Assembly (NCBI GenBank): GCA_029252505.1
Contig: JAQXBH010000229.1
Span: 1-51,331, forward strand
Direction: 5' to 3'
Length of the DNA stretch: 51,331 nucleotides
Source of the DNA: Opitutales bacterium
Lineage (GTDB): Bacteria; Verrucomicrobiota; Verrucomicrobiia; Opitutales; Seribacteraceae
Shown here: one piece after another, positions 1-9,123 of the stretch
How the letters are laid out: every line of letters starts with the position of its first letter
Numbering within the stretch: the stretch's first letter is position 1
Translations under genes and position numbers: made by a program
Notes under the pieces: generated by a model
The model's input: only the letters and a program-made list of their open reading frames with translations
Database searches by the model: none
What the model was told of the DNA's origin: nothing

Positions 1-1055
1 ATATTGACCAAACTGGCGTTTTGTTCAAAAGCAACCTGCTGTGCTTCTTTCCACGTTAGTCGGTTTGTAATTACCCTGTACCGTAAGTCGATTAAATTAA
101 GTGACCCACCACTGGAGGCAATTAGTGGATAGCGTACTTGACCATTATTGTATCCTCTTCGTTCAGCGCTTACTATTCGCTTTTTTAATATTTCTAAACC
201 CTTTTCAGTCGGTACTTCCAATTGCATACCGGCAATCTTTACCTCAAAGGCATTTGGAGTTTGAGGATTTGCGGAAGGATTTATCTGGAGAGCATTTTCA
301 GAAATGGCAACATCATCCCCCAACTTCACTCCCCATATTGCGACTCCTTTAGTTGTCTTAAGAAACTTTCGGTTTCCATAGGTGTGAATTTCAACGGTTT
401 GCCCGTCCGGCAAATTGGCAAATCTTTTAATCATTCCCATTGGACGGTTGGGATCCTTGCAGATATGAAGTGCTTTAATATCGGTATAAGAAGAAACCCA
501 ACTTTCCAAGTGTTGGCTAATCTGTTCGGGCAGAACGGTAAGCCAATTTTCATCCACCGCAAGCTCGAGTGCTTTTCGGGGATCGTTTTGAATAATACTT
601 CTAAATACTGGTGCTCTGTCCTTCGCGAAATTTTCTCCCTTTTTAATCAATTCCCACTTTATTCTGGGATCATGTTCACAGTTCATTTCTTCAAAGCATT
701 GAAATGCTTCAAAAGTTTGAAGCCAATTTTCAAAGGAAACAATAGCTGTGTGTTTGGATAAATCCTGATACTTTTCAGCCTCACACCATTCCGCATTATT
801 CGAAACGATCGGAAGATTTGATTCTGGTTTTTTTACCGTTTTCTCCAGCGTATTGTATTGGTACTTTTCTACTGAATTTTGGGAAATTACCTCTTTGTTT
901 TCTTTGGCTGTACTCCTTACTAGATTTTCACTTTTTTTAAAAAGTGCGAACACGAGAAGTCCCAGACAAGACCAAGGGAGAAAAATTTTGGCCAAATGAA
1001 CCCCAAACCTAGTTCTTAGGCTTTTAGAATGACTGCTTGGGGCGGGCTTGGGCAT
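1..1055 (-). CDS. Partial membrane-anchored protein with start of a C-type-lectin-like domain
   Basis: This gene is absent from the ORF track because it runs off the left edge. Translating the minus strand from the ATG at 1055 gives 351 uninterrupted codons. The N-terminus is short, basic and Ser/Pro-rich, followed by one hydrophobic segment at about residues 24-39 (IFLPWSCLGLLVFALF), so it is a single-pass membrane protein with the bulk probably outside the cytoplasm. The middle (about 90-270) is unrecognised. The last visible residues, YRVITNRLTWKEAQQVAFEQ, resemble the opening strand and helix of a C-type-lectin/sulfatase-modifying-like fold; the diagnostic cysteines would lie beyond the edge, so this is tentative. 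It follows the secretin operon on the same strand after a 242-base gap. The coding frame is convincing; the function is unknown. Confidence 0.75.
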   Translation of the reverse strand, partial: MPKPAPSSHSKSLRTRFGVHLAKIFLPWSCLGLLVFALFKKSENLVRSTAKENKEVISQNSVEKYQYNTLEKTVKKPESNLPIVSNNAEWCEAEKYQDLSKHTAIVSFENWLQTFEAFQCFEEMNCEHDPRIKWELIKKGENFAKDRAPVFRSIIQNDPRKALELAVDENWLTVLPEQISQHLESWVSSYTDIKALHICKDPNRPMGMIKRFANLPDGQTVEIHTYGNRKFLKTTKGVAIWGVKLGDDVAISENALQINPSANPQTPNAFEVKIAGMQLEVPTEKGLEILKKRIVSAERRGYNNGQVRYPLIASSGGSLNLIDLRYRVITNRLTWKEAQQVAFEQNASLVN

Positions 1056-1067
1056 TTTTCAAATTAC

Positions 1068-1084
1068 ATTATAAACAAATTATA
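1068..1084 (-). promoter_or_regulatory. Possible -10 elements upstream of the edge gene
   Basis: On the minus strand two exact TATAAT hexamers occur (plus-strand ATTATA at 1079-1084 and 1068-1073). The upstream one would start transcription about 17 bases before the ATG at 1055. No convincing -35 hexamer sits at 16-18 bases, and the region is AT-rich, so chance matches are possible. The rest of 1056-1297 shows no gene. Confidence 0.3.
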
Positions 1085-1297
1085 ATCGAGCTTGCCGGTT
1101 ATACTTAACTACAAATGGGGTCGGTGTCATAAACTAGGATATTCATTTCTATCTTGTAAAAGGACATGTACTGGTTGCTTGTATTATTACGGTTTAATCT
1201 ATCTTTCTATATAAGATTTAATTTTTTTAAATAAAATGGTTAAATAATATAACAAAAATACTGGGCGAACACTAACATTTTTTGATAAGATTTATAA

Positions 1298-4200
1298 TTA
1301 TTTAGGTGCTGCAATTAGAGCTCCCCCTTTTGGAGTTCTGCGAATTGTTCCCGTAGGAGTCATAATCACCGGGTCTTTAAAAATAGATTGCGGGCTGATA
1401 TTTTGAATCACTTCACGAACCGGAGAACCACCACGGGATACAATACTGGCACTTACAAAAATTAATAAATTTCTTTTGGAATAACTCTCTGCAGAAGATT
1501 GAAATAATCTTCCAATCAAAGGAATATTTCCAAGAACGGGAATTTTATCGTTCACCGTTTTAACTTCTTCACGGGTGAGTCCACCGATAATAACAGTGGC
1601 ACCATCAAAGATGGTTACAGATGTATTCACCTTACGAACCGAGAAAATTGGCATTAATATACCGGAAGGTTGTATAATCATTGGGGGAGTGCCTGCTGCA
1701 GAAGTTCCAATCATTGCGGACGAGCCACCGTACTCAATAAAACCGTCGAATTCGGTGACCTTCGGGCTTAATTCAAGGGCAATGGAATTATATTTCTCAA
1801 TCCTTGGAGTTACATCCATCACGACTCCCACCTCTCTGAAGCCGGGCTGTTCATCATCGGGTGCAACTGTATCAAACTGAGGAATTGCACTCTGTATTTG
1901 AATTGCCTGAGCCAAAGCACCTGCTCCTCCTTGTTGCCCCCCTCCTCCACCTCCTCCACCGCCCGGTAATGGGGCGGGTTCGTAATCTGTTGGGTAAATA
2001 AATTCTTGGGCAATGGTAATTTGAGCAGGTTGTCCGTCCATTACCGTTATTCTTGGAGCACTCAGTAAGTCAGTTCCCTGTTTACGCTGTAGGGCACTTA
2101 TTAGTAGTTTTGCCTGGCTACCTCCCAAAATCATACTGCCTCCGCTTCCGCCCATAGTTAAGCTTTGGCTACTTGCTTGCATGAGTGGGGATACTCCCTG
2201 GCCGATCCCAATTTTACCGGGCAGACTAGGGGTTGGGTTAGGAATGTTTAAGCTCGCATCACGATTGTCAGGAATACTAATGATGGTATCTCTTGACATT
2301 CCTGTTGCTGAATGGGCGGTTGCCAATGTTCGCGTATTTCCAGTAAAACTTTTCCCAAAACTAATCACCGGTTGCCCATTTGAATCAACCACGGGATTTA
2401 AGGTAGTGGGATCTAGGACAAAACTCGGATCATCCCAACTGTATTGCCAATCAAAACTAATTTCATCCAATGCACCTTCCTGAACTTCCAGGAATTTTGT
2501 TTCAATCTCTACCTGCCGGCTCGAATCTGCATCCAGTCTTTCTAAAATTCGTTCAATGAGATCCAATAAGCGACGCTCATGGGTAACAATCATTTGAAAG
2601 CCATCAAAGACAAATTTCTGCCCTTTTGTATCATCAAATGGAATTCCCGCTCCTTCTAAAAAAGCTTTTATCTTGGCTCCTGTATCATCAGCTCCGCCTC
2701 CACCGCCTCCGGGAGCAGGCGCAAACGGATCAGCTCCTCCTCCACCCATCCCAGCGCCGGCACCTCCTGTCATACGCTGAATCGTTCCTTGTGTAACTTC
2801 ATAAAATTCTGTTTCGAGAGAGCGACCGGTGAAAGTACCCCCCGATTTCGATACCACAATCGCATCATTTCGTATGTCATAAGTCCAACTTACCATTTCT
2901 GCTATAAATTGTATCATTTTGCCAAGTGGCATTGGATTAAGAGTGATAGTAACATTTGGAAACGGTTCATCTCCATTGGCTAGTGGAATGATGTTCACTC
3001 CTTTTTTTGCTGGATCCGGCTCAGTAAGATCAAAGGTTTTAGCTTGTCTTTGAAGTTCCTGCATCACTTCCGGAAGGGGTGATTCAAAAAATTGTACACC
3101 TGGAACCTGAATGATTTTTAATTTATTTTCTAAATTACTCGGCCCCTCTTTAACTTTTTCAACTTCTTCAATTTGTCGATCAAATACCTTTGGCCTTTCC
3201 CATTCGCGCTCAATTTCCTCGAGCATTTCCGCACGCGTTTTTAAGTATCCGAGATAACTTTCTTCGGTCCGCATTCTGGCAATTCTCTTAAGCATTTCCT
3301 TCGCTTCATAATTATCAGAAAATTGAGTTTCAATGGTTCGGTAAGTTTCGGTCGCTCCCGTAAGATCCCCATTAATATATTGTACTTTTGCACGCATCAA
3401 TAATTCATTTAATTCCAATCTTGTATCCTTCCAACCAGGAGTAAATTCTGTAATATCTCGACGGTAAGGGTTTGCCTTATCTGCCGCAATTCGATCCTCC
3501 ATACGTATTGCTTTTTCCAATTCATTATCAAGTGCCTTCTCCCCTTCTGTCAGTTTTAATCCGGGCCTGCCAAATGACATTGGATCTCCCTGTATATCGC
3601 GATCTTGGTAAAACCCGGTTCGGAATGCATCTAAATATTGATTGGCTAAATCCCAGTCTTTTTCAGACCGTGCATCTTCCGCTTTTTCTAGATTAATACG
3701 ATTTTTTAACAGTGCAGCATCTAATATTAATGGCCAGGTGCGCGTATTAGGTTCAAGGAAAAGCTTTATCTTGAGGAGGGCTTTGTCCGCATCTTCATAC
3801 TCTTTTTTGCGAATCATGCCCTTTGCCTTGGCCAACATTTCCTCGGCAAGCACTGCCTGCTCTTCCACCTTTTCTTTGGCTTTGTCCATTTCGGCCTCAA
3901 AATCAGTTTGTTCTTCTATTCCAAGTGTTTCAGATTCTGCCTTTCGACGAGACTCCTCCACATCTTGGAAGTCAACAACGAGTTCCTGCACCCGACCAAC
4001 CTTACCCTTTAGCATCGCCTCCCCCATCCGGTACCAAGTAATTTGCTGTTTGGTTTTATAAATATCACTGATGAGTGCAATACTTGAAACATTTGATGGT
4101 AATATACCGAGAGCCTCGTCAAGCTGGTCCAAGGCTAAGTCATATTGGCCATCGGCGCCGTCTTTTCTGGCTTTTCCTAACAATCTCTCGGCTCGACGCA

Positions 4201-4855
4201 TCGATGTACCCATTTTTGCCTTCTCGGACTCCATCAGTCTTTCGAAGTCCGGCTTTGCATCGTCCTCTGGAAGTCCCGCTTTGGCGCGAATTTCAGTTAA
4301 ATCTTTTTTCGCCTTTTCTAATTCTTCAACTAGTTTACCTACCAGTGTTGCATCGGTTGACCCTTCTTTTTTAAGAACCAATTCTCTCTGCCTTTTTCTA
4401 CCCTGTAATTCGATATCAATATTTTCTCGGTAACGGGAAAGGAATTGACTGGCTAATGAATACTTTTTATCAGCCATCGCCTCCTGAGCCAACTGGTAAT
4501 ATAACTTCGTTTCTGCCTTTCGGATTTGATTAAGGTAAAAACTATTTTCTTCATTTTCAGTTATTTTCTCTAAAACAACTCGAGCCATTTTTTGAGCCTC
4601 ATCCACCCTTCCAGCACTCGCTAATTCGCGGATATCTTTAAGTACTCGAACTAAATTTGTTTCTGCTCCAATGTTAAATATTGGTGCCGAAACAACATTG
4701 GTGTCTATTTCGGGTGAACTAGATTGTTGAGGTAAATTATTGAGTTGTGAATTCTCATCATTAAACTGGGCATTTAGTAATGAGAAAAACTGACATGCAC
4801 ATGTCAGAGTTATTAAACGAAGATATAAGTTTAAATCCATGAAAATATAGGGCAA
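1298..4855 (-). CDS. Type II/IV pilus secretin with long repeat-rich N-terminal region (Amuc_1098-like)
   Basis: An outer-membrane secretin that would form the exit channel of a type IV pilus/type II secretion-like machine. The 1185-residue chain starts with a signal peptide (hydrophobic LYLRLITLTCACQFFSLL; M6 is an equally good start). Residues of about 70-560 are charged and helical with TPR-like spacing. Then come N-domain-like segments (about 580-690) with a Gly/Pro-rich linker near 697. The secretin core begins near 778 (VEIETKFLEVQEGALDEISF) and continues through QGTDLLSAPRITVMDGQPA near 908 and the terminal signature VPVLGNIPLIGRLF near 1107. A second poly-Gly stretch lies near 962. 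It is last in the minus-strand pilus cluster, 87 bases after the Amuc_1099-like gene. The secretin call is secure; equivalence to Amuc_1098 rests on gene order and is inference. Confidence 0.93.
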   Translation of the reverse strand: MPYIFMDLNLYLRLITLTCACQFFSLLNAQFNDENSQLNNLPQQSSSPEIDTNVVSAPIFNIGAETNLVRVLKDIRELASAGRVDEAQKMARVVLEKITENEENSFYLNQIRKAETKLYYQLAQEAMADKKYSLASQFLSRYRENIDIELQGRKRQRELVLKKEGSTDATLVGKLVEELEKAKKDLTEIRAKAGLPEDDAKPDFERLMESEKAKMGTSMRRAERLLGKARKDGADGQYDLALDQLDEALGILPSNVSSIALISDIYKTKQQITWYRMGEAMLKGKVGRVQELVVDFQDVEESRRKAESETLGIEEQTDFEAEMDKAKEKVEEQAVLAEEMLAKAKGMIRKKEYEDADKALLKIKLFLEPNTRTWPLILDAALLKNRINLEKAEDARSEKDWDLANQYLDAFRTGFYQDRDIQGDPMSFGRPGLKLTEGEKALDNELEKAIRMEDRIAADKANPYRRDITEFTPGWKDTRLELNELLMRAKVQYINGDLTGATETYRTIETQFSDNYEAKEMLKRIARMRTEESYLGYLKTRAEMLEEIEREWERPKVFDRQIEEVEKVKEGPSNLENKLKIIQVPGVQFFESPLPEVMQELQRQAKTFDLTEPDPAKKGVNIIPLANGDEPFPNVTITLNPMPLGKMIQFIAEMVSWTYDIRNDAIVVSKSGGTFTGRSLETEFYEVTQGTIQRMTGGAGAGMGGGGADPFAPAPGGGGGGADDTGAKIKAFLEGAGIPFDDTKGQKFVFDGFQMIVTHERRLLDLIERILERLDADSSRQVEIETKFLEVQEGALDEISFDWQYSWDDPSFVLDPTTLNPVVDSNGQPVISFGKSFTGNTRTLATAHSATGMSRDTIISIPDNRDASLNIPNPTPSLPGKIGIGQGVSPLMQASSQSLTMGGSGGSMILGGSQAKLLISALQRKQGTDLLSAPRITVMDGQPAQITIAQEFIYPTDYEPAPLPGGGGGGGGGQQGGAGALAQAIQIQSAIPQFDTVAPDDEQPGFREVGVVMDVTPRIEKYNSIALELSPKVTEFDGFIEYGGSSAMIGTSAAGTPPMIIQPSGILMPIFSVRKVNTSVTIFDGATVIIGGLTREEVKTVNDKIPVLGNIPLIGRLFQSSAESYSKRNLLIFVSASIVSRGGSPVREVIQNISPQSIFKDPVIMTPTGTIRRTPKGGALIAAPK

Positions 4856-4876
4856 TAGAATAAAAATTCTACAAAT

Positions 4877-4907
4877 CTTATACCATACATTGATGGGATT
4901 GGGTCAA
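4877..4907 (-). promoter_or_regulatory. Weak candidate promoter before the secretin
   Basis: In the 87-base gap upstream of the secretin the minus strand reads TTGACC, 19 bases, TATAAG. The spacer is longer than ideal. If used, it would let the secretin be transcribed separately from the other pilus genes. Confidence 0.22.
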
Positions 4908-4942
4908 TAAATAAAAACTGTAATTGTAACAGAAGTTAAATT

Positions 4943-6226
4943 TTAGAAATTTAGAGTTTTGACAATAGTTTTATCTGTCCCCGAAACCTTTTTTTCAATT
5001 TCTATATTCCTATTTTCTTTATTTATGCGAAGCAATTTATAATTTCTGCTCCCAAAATTAAATACTCTTTCAATTTCATTGGCATCAAGCTCGATCGAAC
5101 TTGGTGCTTCACCCTCAATATCAAACTTTAAGTTTATTTTATAATCACCGGTATCCACTTTATCCATCAAGCTATTGATCTCAAAAGGCTTCCCTCCTTT
5201 ATTAAAATCACGGACCAAAGCACGACCCACCATTTTAGCACCACCTGTTTTAGGGTCCTTCACTTGTTGAACTGTAAAAAATTCAACTTGTACCAATTTC
5301 TTCTCATCATTCGGGTCTGTTTTAATTAACGAAGGCATTCCAGGTCGATAGTTTTCATTCTGCTTGTAAGGAACATTTAATTCCAAACGGTTTTTGACAT
5401 TTTTATCTGATTTAGAAGAAACTTTTGTATGAAGGTCTTCGAAGTAGGGAGTCTTCCCTATCCAACTTGATAATTTTAATCGGTAATGATTTTTTTCAAA
5501 AGAAACTACTGTCAGTCCGAACTCTTCCTCTTTTGCCTCTTCGGTTGGAGCTTCTGGCATGGTAGTAGTTAATTCGCCGTTTACCAAATAAATGATGGGG
5601 GGAGTAAACAAATCGTATATGGAAGAATTTTCTTCCGATGAAGTACTTGTCCAACGGCTCTTTTCGGTCCGATTTGAATCATTTAAAAATTTGGATTTGG
5701 TTTGATATACAGAAATTCTAGAATCTTCTTCATCTACATTCTCGATGTCTTTGTTCAGAACCAACTTTTGTTCACCGCGAATAAACTTAATTTCTTTAAA
5801 ACTAATATTTTTTACTCCTTTTTCAGTGTCTAAGGCGATAGGGTTTCTAGATTTATCCCACCCAGTCGTTAAAATTGTACTACTAGGGTTTAAGAGTCTT
5901 CCTTTATATGTTTCCTGAGATTTCAACTGAATGGTAACTCTGCTCTTTTTAGAAAAAATTACTTTCCTTACACTGAATGTTTCGATTTCATTCAGTGCGG
6001 TCTTGTGAATTACAATTTCATCGCCTGGTACCAATTGAGTTTCTTTTAACAATACTAATACATTTTCTCCGCCAACAGAATCTATTGAAAAAGAATAAAT
6101 TTCTGTAGGTTTGTTTTTCTTTTCTAGTTCACCAGATTCAAAAAAGGAGATAACACTAACTAGCCCAAGGCTCAGTACAACGAGCACCATAGCGATTTTG
6201 TCGTAATGTGTATTAACGAATTTCAC
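4943..6226 (-). CDS. Amuc_1099-like inner-membrane protein of the pilus cluster
   Basis: A 427-residue protein with a short cytoplasmic start (KFVNTHYDK), one transmembrane helix at about residues 11-29 (IAMVLVVLSLGLVSVISFF) and a long, presumably periplasmic, beta-rich charged remainder. By position it could play the part of a PilP/GspC-like connector between the inner-membrane platform and the secretin. No fold is recognisable by eye beyond repeated short strand segments that resemble SH3-like barrels. Its start overlaps the end of the PilO-like gene by 14 bases, so the two are translationally linked. The assignment as Amuc_1099-like rests on gene order and topology, not alignment. Confidence 0.75.
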   Translation of the reverse strand: MKFVNTHYDKIAMVLVVLSLGLVSVISFFESGELEKKNKPTEIYSFSIDSVGGENVLVLLKETQLVPGDEIVIHKTALNEIETFSVRKVIFSKKSRVTIQLKSQETYKGRLLNPSSTILTTGWDKSRNPIALDTEKGVKNISFKEIKFIRGEQKLVLNKDIENVDEEDSRISVYQTKSKFLNDSNRTEKSRWTSTSSEENSSIYDLFTPPIIYLVNGELTTTMPEAPTEEAKEEEFGLTVVSFEKNHYRLKLSSWIGKTPYFEDLHTKVSSKSDKNVKNRLELNVPYKQNENYRPGMPSLIKTDPNDEKKLVQVEFFTVQQVKDPKTGGAKMVGRALVRDFNKGGKPFEINSLMDKVDTGDYKINLKFDIEGEAPSSIELDANEIERVFNFGSRNYKLLRINKENRNIEIEKKVSGTDKTIVKTLNF

Positions 6227-7325
6227 GATCTAAAAAGATTTTATCTAATCTCGCATTCATTTTTGAATTACCCGACAATTCTAAGAACTTTTGGAGTGGT
6301 TCTTCAATAAGTTGTATCGATTTTAAGGACCCGACTAGGAAAGATTCGAAGTCCCGCTCAATTTCATAAATATATTCAATTAAAAATGTAAATGTTGATT
6401 CTACATTCTGAACGATTGGCAGTGGAGTACCTGAATCGCTTGATTGCCCAGAAAACGGGCTTGGAGTAGATTGAGTTGTAAAAGAGGCAGTCGATTCAGC
6501 CGATCGGTTCACGATCAAATCTTTCACTAAAAAGGGTGGCCTTAATTGATTGATAAAGCTTCTTGCATGGGATGTGTGACCTTTAAATTTGATAACAAAT
6601 GCAAAAGATTTAATTCCTCCATTGTAACGAACTAATTTATCCGCAAAATTGGGACTCGTTAATTGATCGCCTGCAATATGCTGACTATCTTCCTGACCCA
6701 CAGGCTCACGAGATACAGTGAGGAGTTTGATTCTATGTTCACCATTGGAGGATTCAGTTAAATATTCGATTAAAGTTGAAATAATCTTACTTTGAATACC
6801 AAGCAATTTTGCCTCATTTTTGGAAAAACTTGGCCAAAAACCGTCGTAAGAGGACAGACCAAACCCGTATTTTTTTTCTTCGGCTTGATTGGCCACCCCG
6901 AACAGATTACCACCCGTTGATTCATTTTGATTAAAATTGATATTATTTTTTTTACATAAATTGCGCAATCGTGAATAAAGCCTGGTCAAATCTGCGTTGA
7001 TTGATTCCGGGCTTTTGTTTTTCCAATTGGTGAAGATATTTTCACTTGGGTTAAGAATATTGTTCCAAAAACGATGCTGATCTTTTTCTACAGTCGATAA
7101 AGTTATTAAATCTTCTGTCGCTAATTTTGCATCTTCGGAAAGTCCTTCGTAAAGCAAAAGTTCCTCTCTTAAGCTTTTTGCTTTTTGTTCTTCACTGTTT
7201 ATCGAAGAGATAATCTCTTCTAGGTTATCTCCAGAATTACAAGATATAAATTGTAAGGAAATAAATAAAACTAAGAACAAAAACAACAGGGTAAAGAAAA
7301 ACTTATTATGTTTTAAAAAATTCAT
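6213..7325 (-). CDS. PilO-like / Amuc_1100-like membrane-anchored protein
   Basis: A 370-residue protein with an N-terminal hydrophobic helix (about 8-28), a coiled-coil-prone stretch (about 30-80; NLEEIISSINSEEQKAKSLR) and a mixed alpha/beta remainder, as in PilO/GspM-type platform proteins. The segment LTRLYSRLRNLCKKNNINF resembles, from memory, the corresponding stretch of Akkermansia Amuc_1100 (a run ending in SCKKKNILI), which supports the family call. The hydrophobic helix ends FISCNS, so lipoprotein processing at Cys is possible but the -3 Phe is atypical. The gene lies 10 bases after the PilM-PilN-like gene and overlaps the next gene by 14 bases. Family call is inference; the coding frame is certain. 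Confidence 0.8.
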   Translation of the reverse strand: MNFLKHNKFFFTLLFLFLVLFISLQFISCNSGDNLEEIISSINSEEQKAKSLREELLLYEGLSEDAKLATEDLITLSTVEKDQHRFWNNILNPSENIFTNWKNKSPESINADLTRLYSRLRNLCKKNNINFNQNESTGGNLFGVANQAEEKKYGFGLSSYDGFWPSFSKNEAKLLGIQSKIISTLIEYLTESSNGEHRIKLLTVSREPVGQEDSQHIAGDQLTSPNFADKLVRYNGGIKSFAFVIKFKGHTSHARSFINQLRPPFLVKDLIVNRSAESTASFTTQSTPSPFSGQSSDSGTPLPIVQNVESTFTFLIEYIYEIERDFESFLVGSLKSIQLIEEPLQKFLELSGNSKMNARLDKIFLDREIR

Positions 7326-7335
7326 GGATCACAAT

Positions 7336-9099
7336 TTATGACTTTGGAATAAATTCATATTTAAATTGAGTAAAATACCGTTTAAATAAATCTCCCTCTC
7401 CTTCAATTGAAAAAGTTTTTTTATCTACCTTTTCAATAAAAGGAAGAGCTTCCAAATATTGAGTCAACGCTTCTTGTTTTACACTATTTAATTCAATTAA
7501 ATGATTTCTCTTCTCATTTGTTTCGGACTCCTTAAAGCCTTTTTCAATCCGAACTAGATATCTACCAGAAAGAATTATTTTATATCTCTTTTTTTCATTC
7601 AATCGTTGATTGCCTACAGTATTTTCTCTGCTTCTTGTTGAGATTTCCTGAAATCTTAGTTCATCAAACCAAGCGTCCGAAACATCTGCATGGTCCAATG
7701 AGTCTTGTAATTGATTAAGAAAATCCTGTATCACCCAACAGGAAAAGCTTTTTTCTCTAAATTTTTGATTTCGTTCGAAAACCAATTGATTAAGCTTATC
7801 GGTAAACAAAAACTGCTCTTGAAGTAATTCCTGGTCTGCAATATTTGACTTCAGGTCTCTTGTATTCTGCCTAAGTGAACTTAACTCTTTTTCCAGCTCA
7901 CCCTCCAATGACGATTTGTTCAATATACTCGGTATTGGCAGAAGAGAAAAAATAAATGCGGCAATTAATAATAATGGTATTTTCTTTTTAAAAGATAGAT
8001 TTGTTAGCTTATTTGCAGGAAGTAAGTTAAGTGGGCGCTTTAAGGTATTCCCTTCATTGCTATTCAAAATTGCTGTCGCCAATCCAACAGGTTCACCAAT
8101 CATGTAAGGAAGAAGAGCGCGCATTTCTTGGCTGATTCCATCCTCTAACAATAAACTCTTCAGGGGGTCAAAATAATCGATATCTAAACTTTGGCTTTGG
8201 CTCAGGTATTCTGGTAAGTTATTCAATAAAGCACCCCTCCCTGCCAGAAACATACGATTCGGTGACTTCCCTTTTTTAAGCCTCTTATAAGTTACAATTG
8301 ACCGGGTAATTTCCTGGCTTGCTCGATTTAAAAACTGTTCCGAGCAATTTTCCAAAACTTGAACACTTGGGTCATCTGGCGAAAACGCCACCTGTCCTGA
8401 AAAATAACTTTTTTTGATTTCCTCTGCTTTTTCAAATAAAATCCCCAAACTATCCGATATATTTTGAGTTAGAGCATTTCCCCCTATTGCTATGCTTCGG
8501 ATAAGGAACCCAGTGGGGTTAATAAAAAGTAAATTAGTAGATTTTGCACCAATGTTTACCACAAGTGTTTCTTGTTGCTCTAATCCTACACCCGATGAAA
8601 TTAATGCATTGTAATCCAGTATCGGTGCAGGAGTAATCTGCAATGGATTTAATCCAATTTCGACCACTTTTTCACAAAATGTTTCCGCAATTTCTGGCTT
8701 GACCGCAAAGGCAAGAATTTCCTGCTCAACCCCGTCATCATCAATTACCTGGTAGTCCCATATAAGTTCTGCCAGGGGAAATGGCATTTTTTGTGACAGT
8801 TCAAAGGCTACTATCTTTTTCTGTTTTTCTTCGTCTACATGAGGAACGCGGATTGTTTTATTGAGAAGAAGGCTTCCCGGAAAGATAAACCGTGCATCCC
8901 CTTTAAGTTTTTCGTTCTTACAAAGTAATTCCAAGCCGGCAATCAATGAATCGAGCCATAACTGATCATTTGAATAATCGTAGTGTAAAGTTTGAAGAGC
9001 AACCTGTTTGAGTTTTAACCTTCCTCCCTCTAATGTAAACACACTAGCGGATAAATGAGAGATACCGCAATTTATAATTACTTCTCTCTTTTCGCTCAT
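7336..9099 (-). CDS. PilM-PilN-like fusion protein (Amuc_1101-like)
   Basis: The N-terminal part (about 1-345) is an actin-like ATPase fold of the PilM/FtsA type: TLVVNIGAKSTNLLFI is the phosphate-binding strand-turn and IRSIAIGGNALTQNISDSLG the following PilM-typical segment. At about residue 353 the chain reads LKRPLNLLPANK, the NLLP signature that normally begins PilN, then one transmembrane helix (about 369-390), a coiled coil and a PilN/GspL-like alpha/beta tail. In most type IV pilus systems PilM and PilN are separate chains that bind through this NLLP-type tail; here they are covalently joined. The gene is 587 residues, 24 bases downstream of the secreted OB-fold-like gene, in one apparent operon. 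Confidence 0.85.
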   Translation of the reverse strand: MSEKREVIINCGISHLSASVFTLEGGRLKLKQVALQTLHYDYSNDQLWLDSLIAGLELLCKNEKLKGDARFIFPGSLLLNKTIRVPHVDEEKQKKIVAFELSQKMPFPLAELIWDYQVIDDDGVEQEILAFAVKPEIAETFCEKVVEIGLNPLQITPAPILDYNALISSGVGLEQQETLVVNIGAKSTNLLFINPTGFLIRSIAIGGNALTQNISDSLGILFEKAEEIKKSYFSGQVAFSPDDPSVQVLENCSEQFLNRASQEITRSIVTYKRLKKGKSPNRMFLAGRGALLNNLPEYLSQSQSLDIDYFDPLKSLLLEDGISQEMRALLPYMIGEPVGLATAILNSNEGNTLKRPLNLLPANKLTNLSFKKKIPLLLIAAFIFSLLPIPSILNKSSLEGELEKELSSLRQNTRDLKSNIADQELLQEQFLFTDKLNQLVFERNQKFREKSFSCWVIQDFLNQLQDSLDHADVSDAWFDELRFQEISTRSRENTVGNQRLNEKKRYKIILSGRYLVRIEKGFKESETNEKRNHLIELNSVKQEALTQYLEALPFIEKVDKKTFSIEGEGDLFKRYFTQFKYEFIPKS

Positions 9100-9123
9100 A
9101 ATTAGAATTGGAAGAAATTGAAA

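Noticed and set aside
101-761. Plus-strand ORFs of 83 and 179 codons at the left end.
   Set aside because: They lie antisense to the 351-codon minus-strand gene that runs off the edge; that frame has a proper start, membrane helix and protein-like composition.
1930-2770. Repeated CCTCC/CCACC blocks that look like short tandem repeats or a CRISPR-like array.
   Set aside because: They are poly-Gly codons in the linkers of the secretin, with no spacer-repeat regularity.
1575-4433. Many plus-strand ORFs (for example 3642-4061, 2181-2483).
   Set aside because: All are shadows of the secretin gene on the opposite strand and show no family features.
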